A DNA stretch of 64,000 nt from Halorussus amylolyticus (GTDB lineage Archaea; Halobacteriota; Halobacteria; Halobacteriales; Haladaptataceae), in the NCBI RefSeq assembly GCF_004143485.2, contig NZ_ML974133.1, positions 1 through 64,000 on the forward strand, in the 5' to 3' direction. The position numbers and the translations under genes were made by a program. Below are positions 24,931 through 33,738 of this stretch, piece after piece. Within the stretch, counting starts at the first letter, position 1. Every line of letters starts with the position of its first letter. A model generated the notes under the pieces. That model was not told the origin of the DNA. It saw only the letters and a program-made list of their open reading frames with translations, and made no database searches.

Positions 24931-25998
24931 CTACCCCCACGTCTCCTCGACCACGCGAACCCAGTTCTCGTGCGCTATCTTCGCCACCTCGTCCTCGTCG
25001 AATCCTCGGTCTCGAATCTCGGCGACCACGTCCGGAAGCCCGGTCACGTCGCCCACCGAGTCGGGAATCGTCGCGCCGTCGAAGTCCGACCCGAGCGCGA
25101 CGTGTTCGACGCCCGCCCTGTCGGCGACGTACTCGACGTGGTCCACGAGCGTCGAAATCGACGTGTCGGTGTCCTTCCGGCCGTCTTCGCGGAGCGAAGT
25201 CACCGCGAAGGTGATGCCGACGACGCCGCCCGAATCCGCCACGGCGTCTATCTGGTCGTCGGTGAGATTTCTCGTCGCGGGACAGAGTTCGTGGGCGGCG
25301 GTGTGACTCACCACGAGCGGGTCGGCCGAGATATCGGCCACGTCCCAGAATCCGGCCGCGTTGAGGTGTGCGAGGTCCACAAGAATTCCGCGGTCGTTGC
25401 ACGCCCGGACCAGTTCGCGCCCGGCGTCGGTCAGGCCGGGACCGATATCGGGCGTCGCGGGATATTTGAACGGAACGCCGTGGGCGAACTCGGTGGGTCG
25501 ACTCCAGACGAGACCGATGGAGCGCACCCCGGCGGCGTACAGGAAGTCGAGATTCGAGAGGTCGGGAGCCACCGCCTCGGCCCCTTCGAGATGTGCGATT
25601 GCGGCGACGGCGTCGTCATCGAAGCACTCGCGGAGGTCGTCCGGGGTTCTGACGACTCGGAACTCCCCTTCCGATTCGGCCTCGACGCGGTAGAGGTGCG
25701 CGAGCATATCATAGGTGTGTGCCTTCGCGCGCTCGTGGGAAATCGGGTCCGCATAGGGAATCTCGTGGCCCTCGTCGGTCTCGCGCGTCTCGTAGTCGGC
25801 GTCCGGGGTCGAGACGAACGCCGCGAAAAAGCCGCCCGCGAAGTTCCCCTCGCGCGCTCGGGGGAGGTCGAGGTGGTTCGCGTCGTGTCTCTCGAAGACC
25901 GAGTACTCGGGCGTGCCGGTGTCGTCGGTGTCGGACCGGTACAGATTGAGCAGGGCGTCGTTGTGCCCGTCGAAGATTGGAGTTGGCGAATTTGTCAT
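24931..25998 (-). CDS. M19 family dipeptidase (renal dipeptidase-like)
   Basis: 355-residue zinc dipeptidase. N-terminal FDGHNDALL holds the first two metal ligands (HxD), HLEGAEAV supplies the bridging Glu, VDLAHLN and VVSHTAAH supply His ligands, and VALGSDFDGA the C-terminal Asp. Members hydrolyse dipeptides including D-residue ones. It is immediately upstream, in transcription order, of the M20 gene (gap 71 bases) and both face away from the subtilisin, suggesting a peptide-utilisation neighbourhood. No signal peptide, so cytosolic. Confidence 0.93.
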   Translation of the reverse strand: MTNSPTPIFDGHNDALLNLYRSDTDDTGTPEYSVFERHDANHLDLPRAREGNFAGGFFAAFVSTPDADYETRETDEGHEIPYADPISHERAKAHTYDMLAHLYRVEAESEGEFRVVRTPDDLRECFDDDAVAAIAHLEGAEAVAPDLSNLDFLYAAGVRSIGLVWSRPTEFAHGVPFKYPATPDIGPGLTDAGRELVRACNDRGILVDLAHLNAAGFWDVADISADPLVVSHTAAHELCPATRNLTDDQIDAVADSGGVVGITFAVTSLREDGRKDTDTSISTLVDHVEYVADRAGVEHVALGSDFDGATIPDSVGDVTGLPDVVAEIRDRGFDEDEVAKIAHENWVRVVEETWG

Positions 25999-26371
25999 GA
26001 AGTACGTGACCGAGGGGCGCGGAGGTCAGTCAAACTATCGGAGACGATGCGATGCTCGAAACCTTTTGGCGTTCGCGGTCGTCGGTGTTCAGTCTTCGGG
26101 AGCGAGTAGGCGGAGTGAAAAAATATGCGAGTCTCGACGGAAGAACGCAGACGACTAGCGACTGCTTGAGCCAATCATACCGCAACCGCGACAGCACCGC
26201 AACAGCCACACACCTCCCCAGCCGATTCGCTCACTCGCGCCCTTCGGGCGCTCATTCGCTCATCCCTCGCGCGCTTTGGGCGCGACCCAACACAGCCGGG
26301 TCGCGCCAGCGCGCGCCGAGTAGAAAATCGACCCAAAACCGCCGGGTGGGAAACCGACCCGCAAAGTAGCC
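25999..26371. other. Intergenic region with left inverted-repeat element
   Basis: 373 bases without a gene. The right part (26180-26317) is the left copy of the 130-bp inverted repeat. The left part (25999-26170) should hold the promoter of the M19 dipeptidase; I see no clear TATA box there. Confidence 0.5.
26180..26317. repeat. Left arm of ~130-bp long-distance inverted repeat
   Basis: Matches the reverse complement of 31503-31630 nearly throughout: CACCTCCCCA(G/A)CCGATTCGCTCACTC, a variable hairpin (GCGCCC-TTC-GGGCGC here), then CTCATCCCTCGCGCGCTTTGGGCGCGACCCAA, then AGCCGGGTCGCGCCAGCGCGCGCC. Three genes lie between the copies. Confidence 0.85.
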
Positions 26372-27742
26372 CTAAACCGAGTACTCGTCTTCTCGGAACT
26401 GGACGTACTTGCCGTTCCGGTACTTACGCTTGGTGCGCTTGTACCGGGTCACGAGCTTCGCGCCCGTGATGCCCGACGAGAGCTTCCACTTCAGCAGGCC
26501 CTTCTCGCGCTTGCTGGCAAGAATGTCGCTGGCGGCCGAAATCGTCCGGTCCCACTGGTCGGGCGTGTACTCGCCCACGATATCTGCGAAGGTGACGTTC
26601 CGGAGGATTTCGTCGCCGATGGCGTCCTTCCACTCGGCGTTGTAGCTGTCCAGTCGGCCCTTCGCCGCGAGGTCGCCCGCGATTTTGCCCGTCCGGGCCG
26701 CGACGTGGTAGCCGCCCTCGTGGAACGCCGAGGTGGTGCCCATCGCGCCGCCGACGACCGCGATGTTCGCCGCCGTGGGCGAGTCGATGGGTCGAGTCGA
26801 GGAGATGGGATACGTCTCGGTTCCCTTGCTCTTGCCGCGGTTCTCGACGCGCGGGAAGTCCGAGAGGTCGTACTCGTCGCCGTACTCGCGTTCGAGCAGG
26901 CGCTCGACGTACTCGCCGCCGCGCGGAATCCGGTCGTCCTCGGGCCGGAGCAGGTCGTACTTCTCGCGGTCCGCAACCGCGTCGATGTCCATCCCGATGG
27001 GCATCGTCAGCCCGACTCGCGCGACCGTGCCGTCGTTCGGGAAAATCCACGGGTACGCGGTCTCGCCCGGCATGATTCCCCACCAGAACTTGAGCGCGTC
27101 TGCGTCGAACAGTTCCTCGGGGAACTCCCGGTACTCCTGATACGCGATGTGGTTCGCGCGGTTCGGACTCAGCACGTCGGAAATCCGGCGGTCCTCGGGC
27201 GAGAAACGGTCCAGCACGCGCATCGTGACCTGCCGCTGCGGCCCGTCGGCCAGTACGAGATACTCGGCTTCGATATCCTCGCCCGACGAGAGGGTGAGTG
27301 TGTGGGTCGGCGTGCCGGTCAGGTCGGTCTCCACGTCGGTCACGCTCACGCCGACGCGGTACTCCGCGCCCGCGGTTTCGGCGCGCTCGCGGAGCCAATC
27401 GTCCATCCGGGCGCGGTGGAAGGTGAACCCGAAGCCGTCGTAGGAGGCTTCGATTCCGGTCTCTTCCATCACGCACTTCTCGTTCGGTCCCCAGAACTCG
27501 GTCCGGTCGAGTTCTTGGAGGACGACGTGGTCGGGAATCTCCTCGAAGGGGATGTCGAGAATGTCCACCCAGTAGTCGAGCATTCCGGCGGCGTCGGTCG
27601 AATCCGGGCCGAGCTCCTCGCGGTCGGCGCGCGGGACGCCCTTCTCCACGACGAGCGCGTCGGCCCCCTGTTCGGCCGCCTGCTGTGCGGCGGTGGTCCC
27701 GGCGGGACCGCCGCCGACGATGGCGACGTCGACTCGCTTCAT
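26372..27742 (-). CDS. FAD-dependent oxidoreductase, geranylgeranyl reductase family
   Basis: 456 residues. N-terminal dinucleotide-binding motif VAIVGGGPAGTTAAQQAAEQG (5-25) and a second flavin element (EYLVLADG), with the PISSTRPIDSPTAANIAVVGGAMG segment that binds the FAD ribityl/pyrophosphate in this family. The family reduces isoprenoid double bonds, for example of digeranylgeranylglycerophospholipids in archaeal membranes, and some members act on menaquinone side chains. Which of these applies here is undecided. A basic C-terminal tail (RYKRTKRKYRNGKY) suggests contact with the membrane. Divergent from the serine hydrolase gene. Confidence 0.85.
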   Translation of the reverse strand: MKRVDVAIVGGGPAGTTAAQQAAEQGADALVVEKGVPRADREELGPDSTDAAGMLDYWVDILDIPFEEIPDHVVLQELDRTEFWGPNEKCVMEETGIEASYDGFGFTFHRARMDDWLRERAETAGAEYRVGVSVTDVETDLTGTPTHTLTLSSGEDIEAEYLVLADGPQRQVTMRVLDRFSPEDRRISDVLSPNRANHIAYQEYREFPEELFDADALKFWWGIMPGETAYPWIFPNDGTVARVGLTMPIGMDIDAVADREKYDLLRPEDDRIPRGGEYVERLLEREYGDEYDLSDFPRVENRGKSKGTETYPISSTRPIDSPTAANIAVVGGAMGTTSAFHEGGYHVAARTGKIAGDLAAKGRLDSYNAEWKDAIGDEILRNVTFADIVGEYTPDQWDRTISAASDILASKREKGLLKWKLSSGITGAKLVTRYKRTKRKYRNGKYVQFREDEYSV

Positions 27743-27897
27743 ACGACTACGGTTCCGCGCCGGGTATTAAATGCTTGACCTTCCGATTCCGTGATACGGT
27801 CCGGCTGGATTTTCGGCGGGACGACCGGATGCGAGGATGACGCGGGATTCCGAACCTCTCCAACGACTTCTAAGTAGCAGGCCGTCGTGGCTCCGCC

Positions 27898-29871
27898 ATG
27901 ACTCGGACGAAGCGACTCCTCGTCGTCTGTGCAATCTTCGCGCTCGTTCTCTCGCAGGCCGGAGTCGGGCTTGCTACACACTCGGTCGGAGCGACACAAG
28001 ACTCGCAGGGCGTCGAATCCCGCGAGGAAGTCGAGGCGTTCGTGGACGACGCGATGGCCGAGGACCTCCGCGAACACGACGTGTCGGGCGCGACGGTCTC
28101 GGTCGTGAAGGACGGCGAACTCCTCTTCGCGGAGGGGTACGGCTACGCCGACCGACAGAATCGAACCCCCGTCTCGGCGAACGACACCCTGTTCCGCGTC
28201 GGGTCGGTCTCGAAACTGTTCGCGTGGACCGCCGCGATGCAGCAGGTCGAAGCGGGCGCGCTCGACCGCGACGCCGACGTGAATCGGTATCTCGACCGGG
28301 TTCGAGTGCCCGCGACCTACGACGACCCGGTGACGCTCGACCACCTCGCGACCCACACCGCTGGCTTCGAGGAGCAGTACCGCGGCACGTTCGTCGAGTC
28401 GCCCGACGACGTGCGTCCGCTCGGCGAGAGCCTTCAGGACGTTCCGGCGCGCGTCCGCCCGCCCGGAGAGGTCACCTCCTACTCAAACTACGGCGCGGCG
28501 CTGGCCGGGCACGTCGCGGCCCGCCAGACCGGCGCGACGTTCGGCGCGTACGCCGACCGGCGCATCTTCAGCCCGCTGGAGATGGACGACAGCACGTTCG
28601 CACAGCCGGTGCCCGCCGACCTCCGGGCGAACCTCTCGCACGGCTATCGGTACAATGACGGGCAGTTCGAGCGCGGCGACTTCGAGACAGTCGGCATCCC
28701 GCCTGCGGGGTCGATGAGCGCCACCGCGACCGACATGGCGAACTTCATGACCGCCCACTTGGAGGGCGGACAATACGACGACTCGCGCATCCTCTCCGAA
28801 TCCGCGACCCGCGAGATGCACCGCCAGCAGTTCACCAACCACCCCGCGGTGAACGGGGTCGCGTTCGGCTTCTACGAGCAGAGCCGAAACGGCGAGCGAA
28901 TCATCGGTCACGGCGGCGACACCGAACTGTTCCACTCGGGCCTCTGGCTGTTGCCCGAGCGCGACCTCGGGGTGTTCGTCTCGTACAACAGCGCCGGCGG
29001 GGCCGCCGCCCGCGAGGAGTTCTTCGACTCGTTCGTGGACCGGTTCTACCCCGAGGACGAGACTGGGACTGCGAGCGGGACCGCTGGCTCCGAAAACGTC
29101 ATCGGCGCGCTTCCGGAGAACGAGACGGTCGCCGCCGACGGCGGCGACCGTCCGGCACTGTCTGTGTTCGAGGGGTCGTACCGACAGACGAGGATTCCGT
29201 ACTCCAGCTACGAGAAGGTGGGCGCAATCGGTGCCGACTTTCAGGTCAGCGCGAACGACGGCGACCTCGTGGTGAACCTTCCCGGACAGGACCCGACGCG
29301 GTGGGTCCGAAACGGGTCCACGGTGTTCGAGGAGCGAGGCGGCGACGGTCGGATGGCCTTCCGGGTCGAAGACGGCGAAGTGACCTACCTGTTCTTCGAC
29401 GGCGCGGCGCTCCAGAGCTTCGAGCGAATCGCGCCGTGGGAGACCACGCAGATGCAACTCGGTCTGTTCGGTGGCGCGCTCCTCGTCTTCGCTTCGGCGG
29501 TCATCGCGTGGCCGCTGCTGGCGTTCCGCCGGTCGTGGAAGGGTCGCCCGCCCGGGGACGACGCGCCGCGCGCGGCCCGGTGGCTGGCCGGGTTCGCGGG
29601 ACTCCTCGCCGGGGTTTTCGTCGCGGGATTCGCGTGGCTGGTCGTCACCGACCAGTCGGCCATTCTGTACGGTTCGACGCTGTTGGACGCCCTGCGCGCA
29701 GTTCCGCCCCTAATCGGACTCTCGACGCTCGGCGTCCTCGCGCTCGCCGTCTTGGCGTGGCGCGACCGCTTCTGGGGGCTGGTCGGCCGGGTCCACTACA
29801 CGATTCTGACGGTCATGCTCGCGGTGTTCTGCTGGCAGTTGTGGTACTGGAATCTGCTCGTGCCGTTCTGA
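27898..29871 (+). CDS. Secreted serine beta-lactamase-like hydrolase with membrane tail
   Basis: 657 residues. Signal peptide 1-26, then a class C beta-lactamase/esterase fold with the SxxK motif S103-V-S-K106, the YxN motif Y195-S-N197, and an HGGDTELF segment in the position of the KTG box (about 337-344). After the catalytic domain comes a beta-rich domain (about 420-505) and four C-terminal transmembrane helices (about 520-655). The catalytic domain is therefore extracytoplasmic and membrane-tethered. Family members are peptidases, esterases or cell-wall enzymes; archaea lack murein, so a peptidase or esterase role is more likely. Confidence 0.88.
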   Translation: MTRTKRLLVVCAIFALVLSQAGVGLATHSVGATQDSQGVESREEVEAFVDDAMAEDLREHDVSGATVSVVKDGELLFAEGYGYADRQNRTPVSANDTLFRVGSVSKLFAWTAAMQQVEAGALDRDADVNRYLDRVRVPATYDDPVTLDHLATHTAGFEEQYRGTFVESPDDVRPLGESLQDVPARVRPPGEVTSYSNYGAALAGHVAARQTGATFGAYADRRIFSPLEMDDSTFAQPVPADLRANLSHGYRYNDGQFERGDFETVGIPPAGSMSATATDMANFMTAHLEGGQYDDSRILSESATREMHRQQFTNHPAVNGVAFGFYEQSRNGERIIGHGGDTELFHSGLWLLPERDLGVFVSYNSAGGAAAREEFFDSFVDRFYPEDETGTASGTAGSENVIGALPENETVAADGGDRPALSVFEGSYRQTRIPYSSYEKVGAIGADFQVSANDGDLVVNLPGQDPTRWVRNGSTVFEERGGDGRMAFRVEDGEVTYLFFDGAALQSFERIAPWETTQMQLGLFGGALLVFASAVIAWPLLAFRRSWKGRPPGDDAPRAARWLAGFAGLLAGVFVAGFAWLVVTDQSAILYGSTLLDALRAVPPLIGLSTLGVLALAVLAWRDRFWGLVGRVHYTILTVMLAVFCWQLWYWNLLVPF

Positions 29872-29961
29872 AGTCGCGTCGTTGCACATCGGCCACACGC
29901 CGGCCGCACCGAACTACTTCGAACCGAAATACTGATACAGTCACCTTCACTGGTCCGTGGT

Positions 29962-31164
29962 GTGAAAGCAATTATCAATGGAACGGTTCACACGGTCACC
30001 GAGCAGGGAACCATCGAGGGCGGCACCGTGGTCCTTGACGACGGAGAAATCGCCGCGGTCGGCGACAGTGACGAGGTCGAAGTCCCCGAAGACGCCGAGG
30101 TCTTCGACGCCGAGGGGATGCACGTCACGCCCGGTCTCGTGGAGGCCCACAGCCACGCCGGGATGGGCGAGTGGGCACAACCCAACGACGGCGACGTGAA
30201 CGAGTTCACCGACCCGGTGACGCCCCACGTCAGCGCGCTCGACGGCTTCCACCCGCGAGACGAAGAACTCAAACACGCCTTCCAGGGCGGCGTCACCACC
30301 GTCTCGGCCCGGATGGGGAGCGCGAACGTCATCGGCGGCGTCATCTGCTCGATGAAGACCTACGGCACCGTCGCCGACCGGATGCTCATCGCCGAGGACG
30401 GCATGAAGGCCGCGATGGGAGAGAACCCCAAGCGCGTCCACGGCGAGAACTACGACCGCGAACCCCGAACGCGTTCGGGCGTGGCCGCCACACTCCGAGC
30501 GGCGCTGATGGAAGCCGAGGACTACGCCGAGAGGCGCGACCACGCCCGCGAGGAGGGCGACCCCTTCGAGCGCGATTTGGGAATGGAGAACCTCGCCCGA
30601 GTCGTGAAGGACGACTTCCCGCTCCGAGTCCACGCCCACCGCGCCGACGATATCATGACGGTGTTCCGAATCGCCGACGAGTTCGGCATCGACAATCTCT
30701 CCATCGAGCACGCGACCGAGGGCCACGCGGTCGCCGAGGAGTTCGTCGCCCGCGACGTGCCCGCGGTGGTCGGTCCCACCATCTCGTCGGCGAGCAAGTA
30801 CGAACTCCGCAACATCACCTTCGAGACCGCGGGCATCCTCCACGAGGAAGGCGTGAAGGTCGCCATCCAGACCGACGCGCCGGTCCTGCCCCAAGAGCAT
30901 CTCGACGTGTGCGTCGGACTCGCGGTGCGCGAGGGTCTACCCGAGGACGCCGCGCTCGAAACCGTGACGCGCAACGCCGCCGAGATTCTGGGCATCGAGG
31001 ACCGCGTGGGGACGCTCGACGAGGGCACTGACGCCGACGTGGTGGTCTGGGACGGCCCGATGTTCGAACTCTCCTCGGACGCCCAGCAGGTGTTCGTGGA
31101 CGGCGAGCGAGTGTACGACAGTGAGCGTGACGACGTGGACCCGCGTGAGGATTACGCGTGGTGA
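29962..31164 (+). CDS. Amidohydrolase (imidazolonepropionase-like)
   Basis: 400 residues from GTG 29962, which opens the composite beta-sandwich (VKAIINGTVHTVTEQG). Metal motif VEAHSHAGMG in place of the usual HxH, HAHRADD, SIEHATEGH, and the terminal IQTDAPVLPQEH containing the catalytic Asp, then TRNAAEILGIEDRVGTLDEG. This is the subgroup annotated as imidazolonepropionase-related amidohydrolase; no histidine-utilisation genes are nearby, so the substrate is open. Transcribed in the same direction as the serine hydrolase gene, 90 bases downstream. Confidence 0.88.
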   Translation: MKAIINGTVHTVTEQGTIEGGTVVLDDGEIAAVGDSDEVEVPEDAEVFDAEGMHVTPGLVEAHSHAGMGEWAQPNDGDVNEFTDPVTPHVSALDGFHPRDEELKHAFQGGVTTVSARMGSANVIGGVICSMKTYGTVADRMLIAEDGMKAAMGENPKRVHGENYDREPRTRSGVAATLRAALMEAEDYAERRDHAREEGDPFERDLGMENLARVVKDDFPLRVHAHRADDIMTVFRIADEFGIDNLSIEHATEGHAVAEEFVARDVPAVVGPTISSASKYELRNITFETAGILHEEGVKVAIQTDAPVLPQEHLDVCVGLAVREGLPEDAALETVTRNAAEILGIEDRVGTLDEGTDADVVVWDGPMFELSSDAQQVFVDGERVYDSERDDVDPREDYAW

Positions 31165-31216
31165 ATCGGGGGTAGAACGTTTGTGAAGGGTTTTCTTTGG
31201 GGATTTTTGGATGGTC

Positions 31217-31325
31217 GCTACGAATCAGCAGAGAAACTGCAGTGAGGTTTTAGAAAGCCCCCGGACGCTCGCCACGAACTGACGCAGAAACCACAGTGAC
31301 ATTGTAGAAAGCCCCCGGACGCTCG
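31217..31325. repeat. Two imperfect tandem copies of a ~54-bp unit
   Basis: Units 31217-31271 and 31272-31325 share CGAA(T/C), CAGAAAC, CAGTGA, TAGAAAGCCCCCGGACGCTCG; the last 21 bases are identical in both. Likely decayed intergenic repeats. Confidence 0.7.
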
Positions 31326-31502
31326 CGGTCGCTGACCGACATATCCGCGCCTCTCAGCAACGCCCGGCGCGGATAGAGGTCGGTCAGACGACCAAGACAA
31401 GCGCGAGCGCCCGGCCCCTTTCAGTCCCTCCCCGTGGTCTGGACCATCGAGGCGTTTCCGGCGGTTGTGTCACCGGCTGTTTCGATGTTTGACGTTCCAC
31501 CC

Positions 31503-31630
31503 GGCGCGCGCTGGCGCGACCCGGCTGTTTTGGGTCGCGCCCAAAGCGCGCGAGGGATGAGTGAACGACCGGAGGGAGTGAGCGAATCGGTTGGGGAGGG
31601 TGTGGCCTGCGGTCGCGGTGCTGTGCGGTT
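31503..31630. repeat. Right arm of ~130-bp long-distance inverted repeat
   Basis: Reads GGCGCGCGCTGGCGCGACCC, a GGCTGTTTTGGGTCGCGCCC stretch, AAGCGCGCGAGGGATGAG, a variable hairpin (here around GACCGGAGGGAGTG), GAGCGAATCGGTTGGGGAGG. It pairs with 26180-26317 in inverted orientation; the two differ mainly in the hairpin stem. Confidence 0.85.
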
Positions 31631-31748
31631 CTCATATGTATCGTGCGAGCTAGCTTCGCGCCGGGGTGCAATTTTCAGCAGTGCGGTCGTTCGTGCACAC
31701 CAAGGGAGTAACTGCCTTCGAACTTATCGAAATCCAAATAATCCACTC

Positions 31749-33737
31749 TCACGCCAGCCATTCGTCGGGCTTCGTGTCGTAGTCCACCTCGGTAGCCGCA
31801 ATCTCCTCCACCTCGCTCCACGCCAAGTCCTCCATCGTGAACTCATCACCATCGTACCGAAGCAACTTCCCGACCTCCTCCGGGTCCGGCTCCCTGTCCC
31901 GCCGCCGAGCAATCTCCGCGTCCCTATCATCGACCTCCTTCACGATGGTCTTGAGGTTCACCGGGCGTCCCCAGAGGTCGAAGACGCGTTCGAGGGTTCC
32001 CTTGGCCTGCTGGATGTCGAGCATCACGCCGTTGTAGTGGTGGCCGAGCAGGAGTTCGTTCCGATTGTTGTAGTTACCGTCGTACACCGCGACGGTCGGC
32101 TTGCCGAAGTTGGTGAACTGGAGCATCAGCTTCTTCTTCACGTCCTCGTAGTCCGTGCTCGCCACGCGGTAGTCGCCCGTCGTCTGGCTGAACTCGTAGG
32201 TGAAGTACCGATTGTCGGTGACGAACTCCGGGGTGAGGAAGCTGTCGAGGAACGTCACGTCGTTGTGGCTCTCGCGGATTTCGCGCATCCTGTCCCACCC
32301 CGCGGCGTAGTCCACGTCGGCAAGCGCCGCCTCGACCGAGTCGTACCGGGCGTCGTCCATCAGATACCGGGCGTACTGTTCGAGCTTGGTCTGGGAGATA
32401 GACCGGAGGAATCCCCGGTTCTGCGGCTTGCAGAGCGAGAAGTGGCGCTCGGCCAGCCCCTCGTAGGTCAGCACCTTCCACGGGTATCGGTCCACGTCGA
32501 TGTCTCCCTGTTTCGCCGCTTCCAGCGCCTCGGTGTCCACTTTTTTGGAGTCCACAGATTCGAGGTCGCCCACGGTCTCGGCAGTAATCGAATCCAGCGC
32601 GGGGTCGGCCGCGAGCAGGTCCTGTACTCGGTCGAAGTCCACGGTGTCGTGGAAGTTCCGCCACGTGATACCGTCCACACGGAGGAGCTTCCGGACGACT
32701 TCCCGGCGGTTCTCGGTGTTCTCGACGTACTCCCACAGCTCCTTGCCGAGTTTGTAGGGGTTGAGTCCGGGAGAATTGAGGACGCGAGCCTGATGGTCGG
32801 CGTACTGGACGAACTCGTCGTCGCCCGCGAAGGCTTCCTCGCCCATCATCATCGACTCCCAGTAGGCGGCCCACCCCTCGTTCATCACCTTCGTGACCTT
32901 CTGGGCCGCGAAGTAGTACGACTCGGCTCGGAGCATCTCCAGAATCTCCGTCTGCCACTCCTCCATCTCGACCGCCTTGCCGGTCTCGGCGTCGAACGCC
33001 TTGCCGTGTTCGCGGAGGAACGCCAGCACGTCCTTCTCGGGGTCGTCCAAGTCGGCAGGAGCCTCCTCTTGGGCGTCGAGCCACTCCTCGTCGAACACCT
33101 GCCGTTTCACCTCGTCGCTCAGGTCCATCTCGTCGAGTCTCTCGGCGAGATCAGCGTCGGCGTCATCGACGTCGTCGCCGATTGCGCGCTCGTACTGGCG
33201 CTTGAATGGCTCGTGTTGGTCGATGTTGTCTTCCAGACACAGCACGCTGTCTATCCACTGCTCGACCGCCTCGCGGTCGATGTCCGGGTCGGCCATATAG
33301 CCCCGGATGCGGTCTGCGTGACGCGCCAGCATCGCGGCGGCGTCGAGGTCGTCGGCGAACATGCCGTACCACTTATTCTTCGCGAAGAAGTCCGAGTGGG
33401 CCTCGACGTGGGTGATGACCGCCTTCTGGTCGGCCAGACTGTTCGACTCCTGGAGAAAGGCGTGGGAGGGGTCGTCGTTGATGACGATTTCGAACGCCTT
33501 CCCGCCGGTGTACTGGCCCTGCTTTTGCTGGCGGTCGTACTGCATTCCCCACCGCCAGTGGGGATACCGCTCCTGGAAGCCGTTGTACGCGATGAGTTCG
33601 TTCATCTCGTCGTAATCGACCACCCAGTAGTTCACGTCGTAGGGGTCGAGACCCAGCTTGTGGGCGAGATTTCGCGCCTCTGCGGCGGGTTCGTGAAGCG
33701 GTTCTGCGGCCTTCCGGGTGTGGGGTCGGTGACTCAT
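31749..33737 (-). CDS. SpoVR family protein
   Basis: 662 residues. Homologous to Bacillus SpoVR and E. coli YcgB. Visible family elements: LGLDPYDVNYWVVDYDEMNELIAYNGF near the N-terminus, YPHWRWGMQYDR with several aromatic residues, VTHVEAHSDFFAKNKWY, MNEGWAAYW (the zinc-like HExxE region is absent but E and H residues cluster), LNPYKLGKELWEYVE, and a C-terminal domain with FGKPTVAVYDGNYNNR. Biochemical role is unknown; in bacteria it works with PrkA and YhbH/YeaH. Its ATG follows the yhbH-like stop by one base, so it is the last gene of the four-gene operon. Confidence 0.93.
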   Translation of the reverse strand: MSHRPHTRKAAEPLHEPAAEARNLAHKLGLDPYDVNYWVVDYDEMNELIAYNGFQERYPHWRWGMQYDRQQKQGQYTGGKAFEIVINDDPSHAFLQESNSLADQKAVITHVEAHSDFFAKNKWYGMFADDLDAAAMLARHADRIRGYMADPDIDREAVEQWIDSVLCLEDNIDQHEPFKRQYERAIGDDVDDADADLAERLDEMDLSDEVKRQVFDEEWLDAQEEAPADLDDPEKDVLAFLREHGKAFDAETGKAVEMEEWQTEILEMLRAESYYFAAQKVTKVMNEGWAAYWESMMMGEEAFAGDDEFVQYADHQARVLNSPGLNPYKLGKELWEYVENTENRREVVRKLLRVDGITWRNFHDTVDFDRVQDLLAADPALDSITAETVGDLESVDSKKVDTEALEAAKQGDIDVDRYPWKVLTYEGLAERHFSLCKPQNRGFLRSISQTKLEQYARYLMDDARYDSVEAALADVDYAAGWDRMREIRESHNDVTFLDSFLTPEFVTDNRYFTYEFSQTTGDYRVASTDYEDVKKKLMLQFTNFGKPTVAVYDGNYNNRNELLLGHHYNGVMLDIQQAKGTLERVFDLWGRPVNLKTIVKEVDDRDAEIARRRDREPDPEEVGKLLRYDGDEFTMEDLAWSEVEEIAATEVDYDTKPDEWLA

Positions 33738-33738
33738 G

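Larger units (their letters stand above)
31165..31748. other. Intergenic region with tandem repeat and right inverted-repeat arm
   Basis: 584 bases between the amidohydrolase and the 3' end of the spoVR-like gene. Contents: a two-unit tandem repeat (31217-31325), a stem around AGCGCGGAT/ATCCGCGCC (about 31346-31377), and the right copy of the long-distance inverted repeat (31503-31630). No gene supported. Confidence 0.6.

Noticed and set aside
31217-31325. Possible CRISPR repeats
   Set aside because: Only two imperfect units with no spacer pattern of regular length and no cas genes anywhere in the window.
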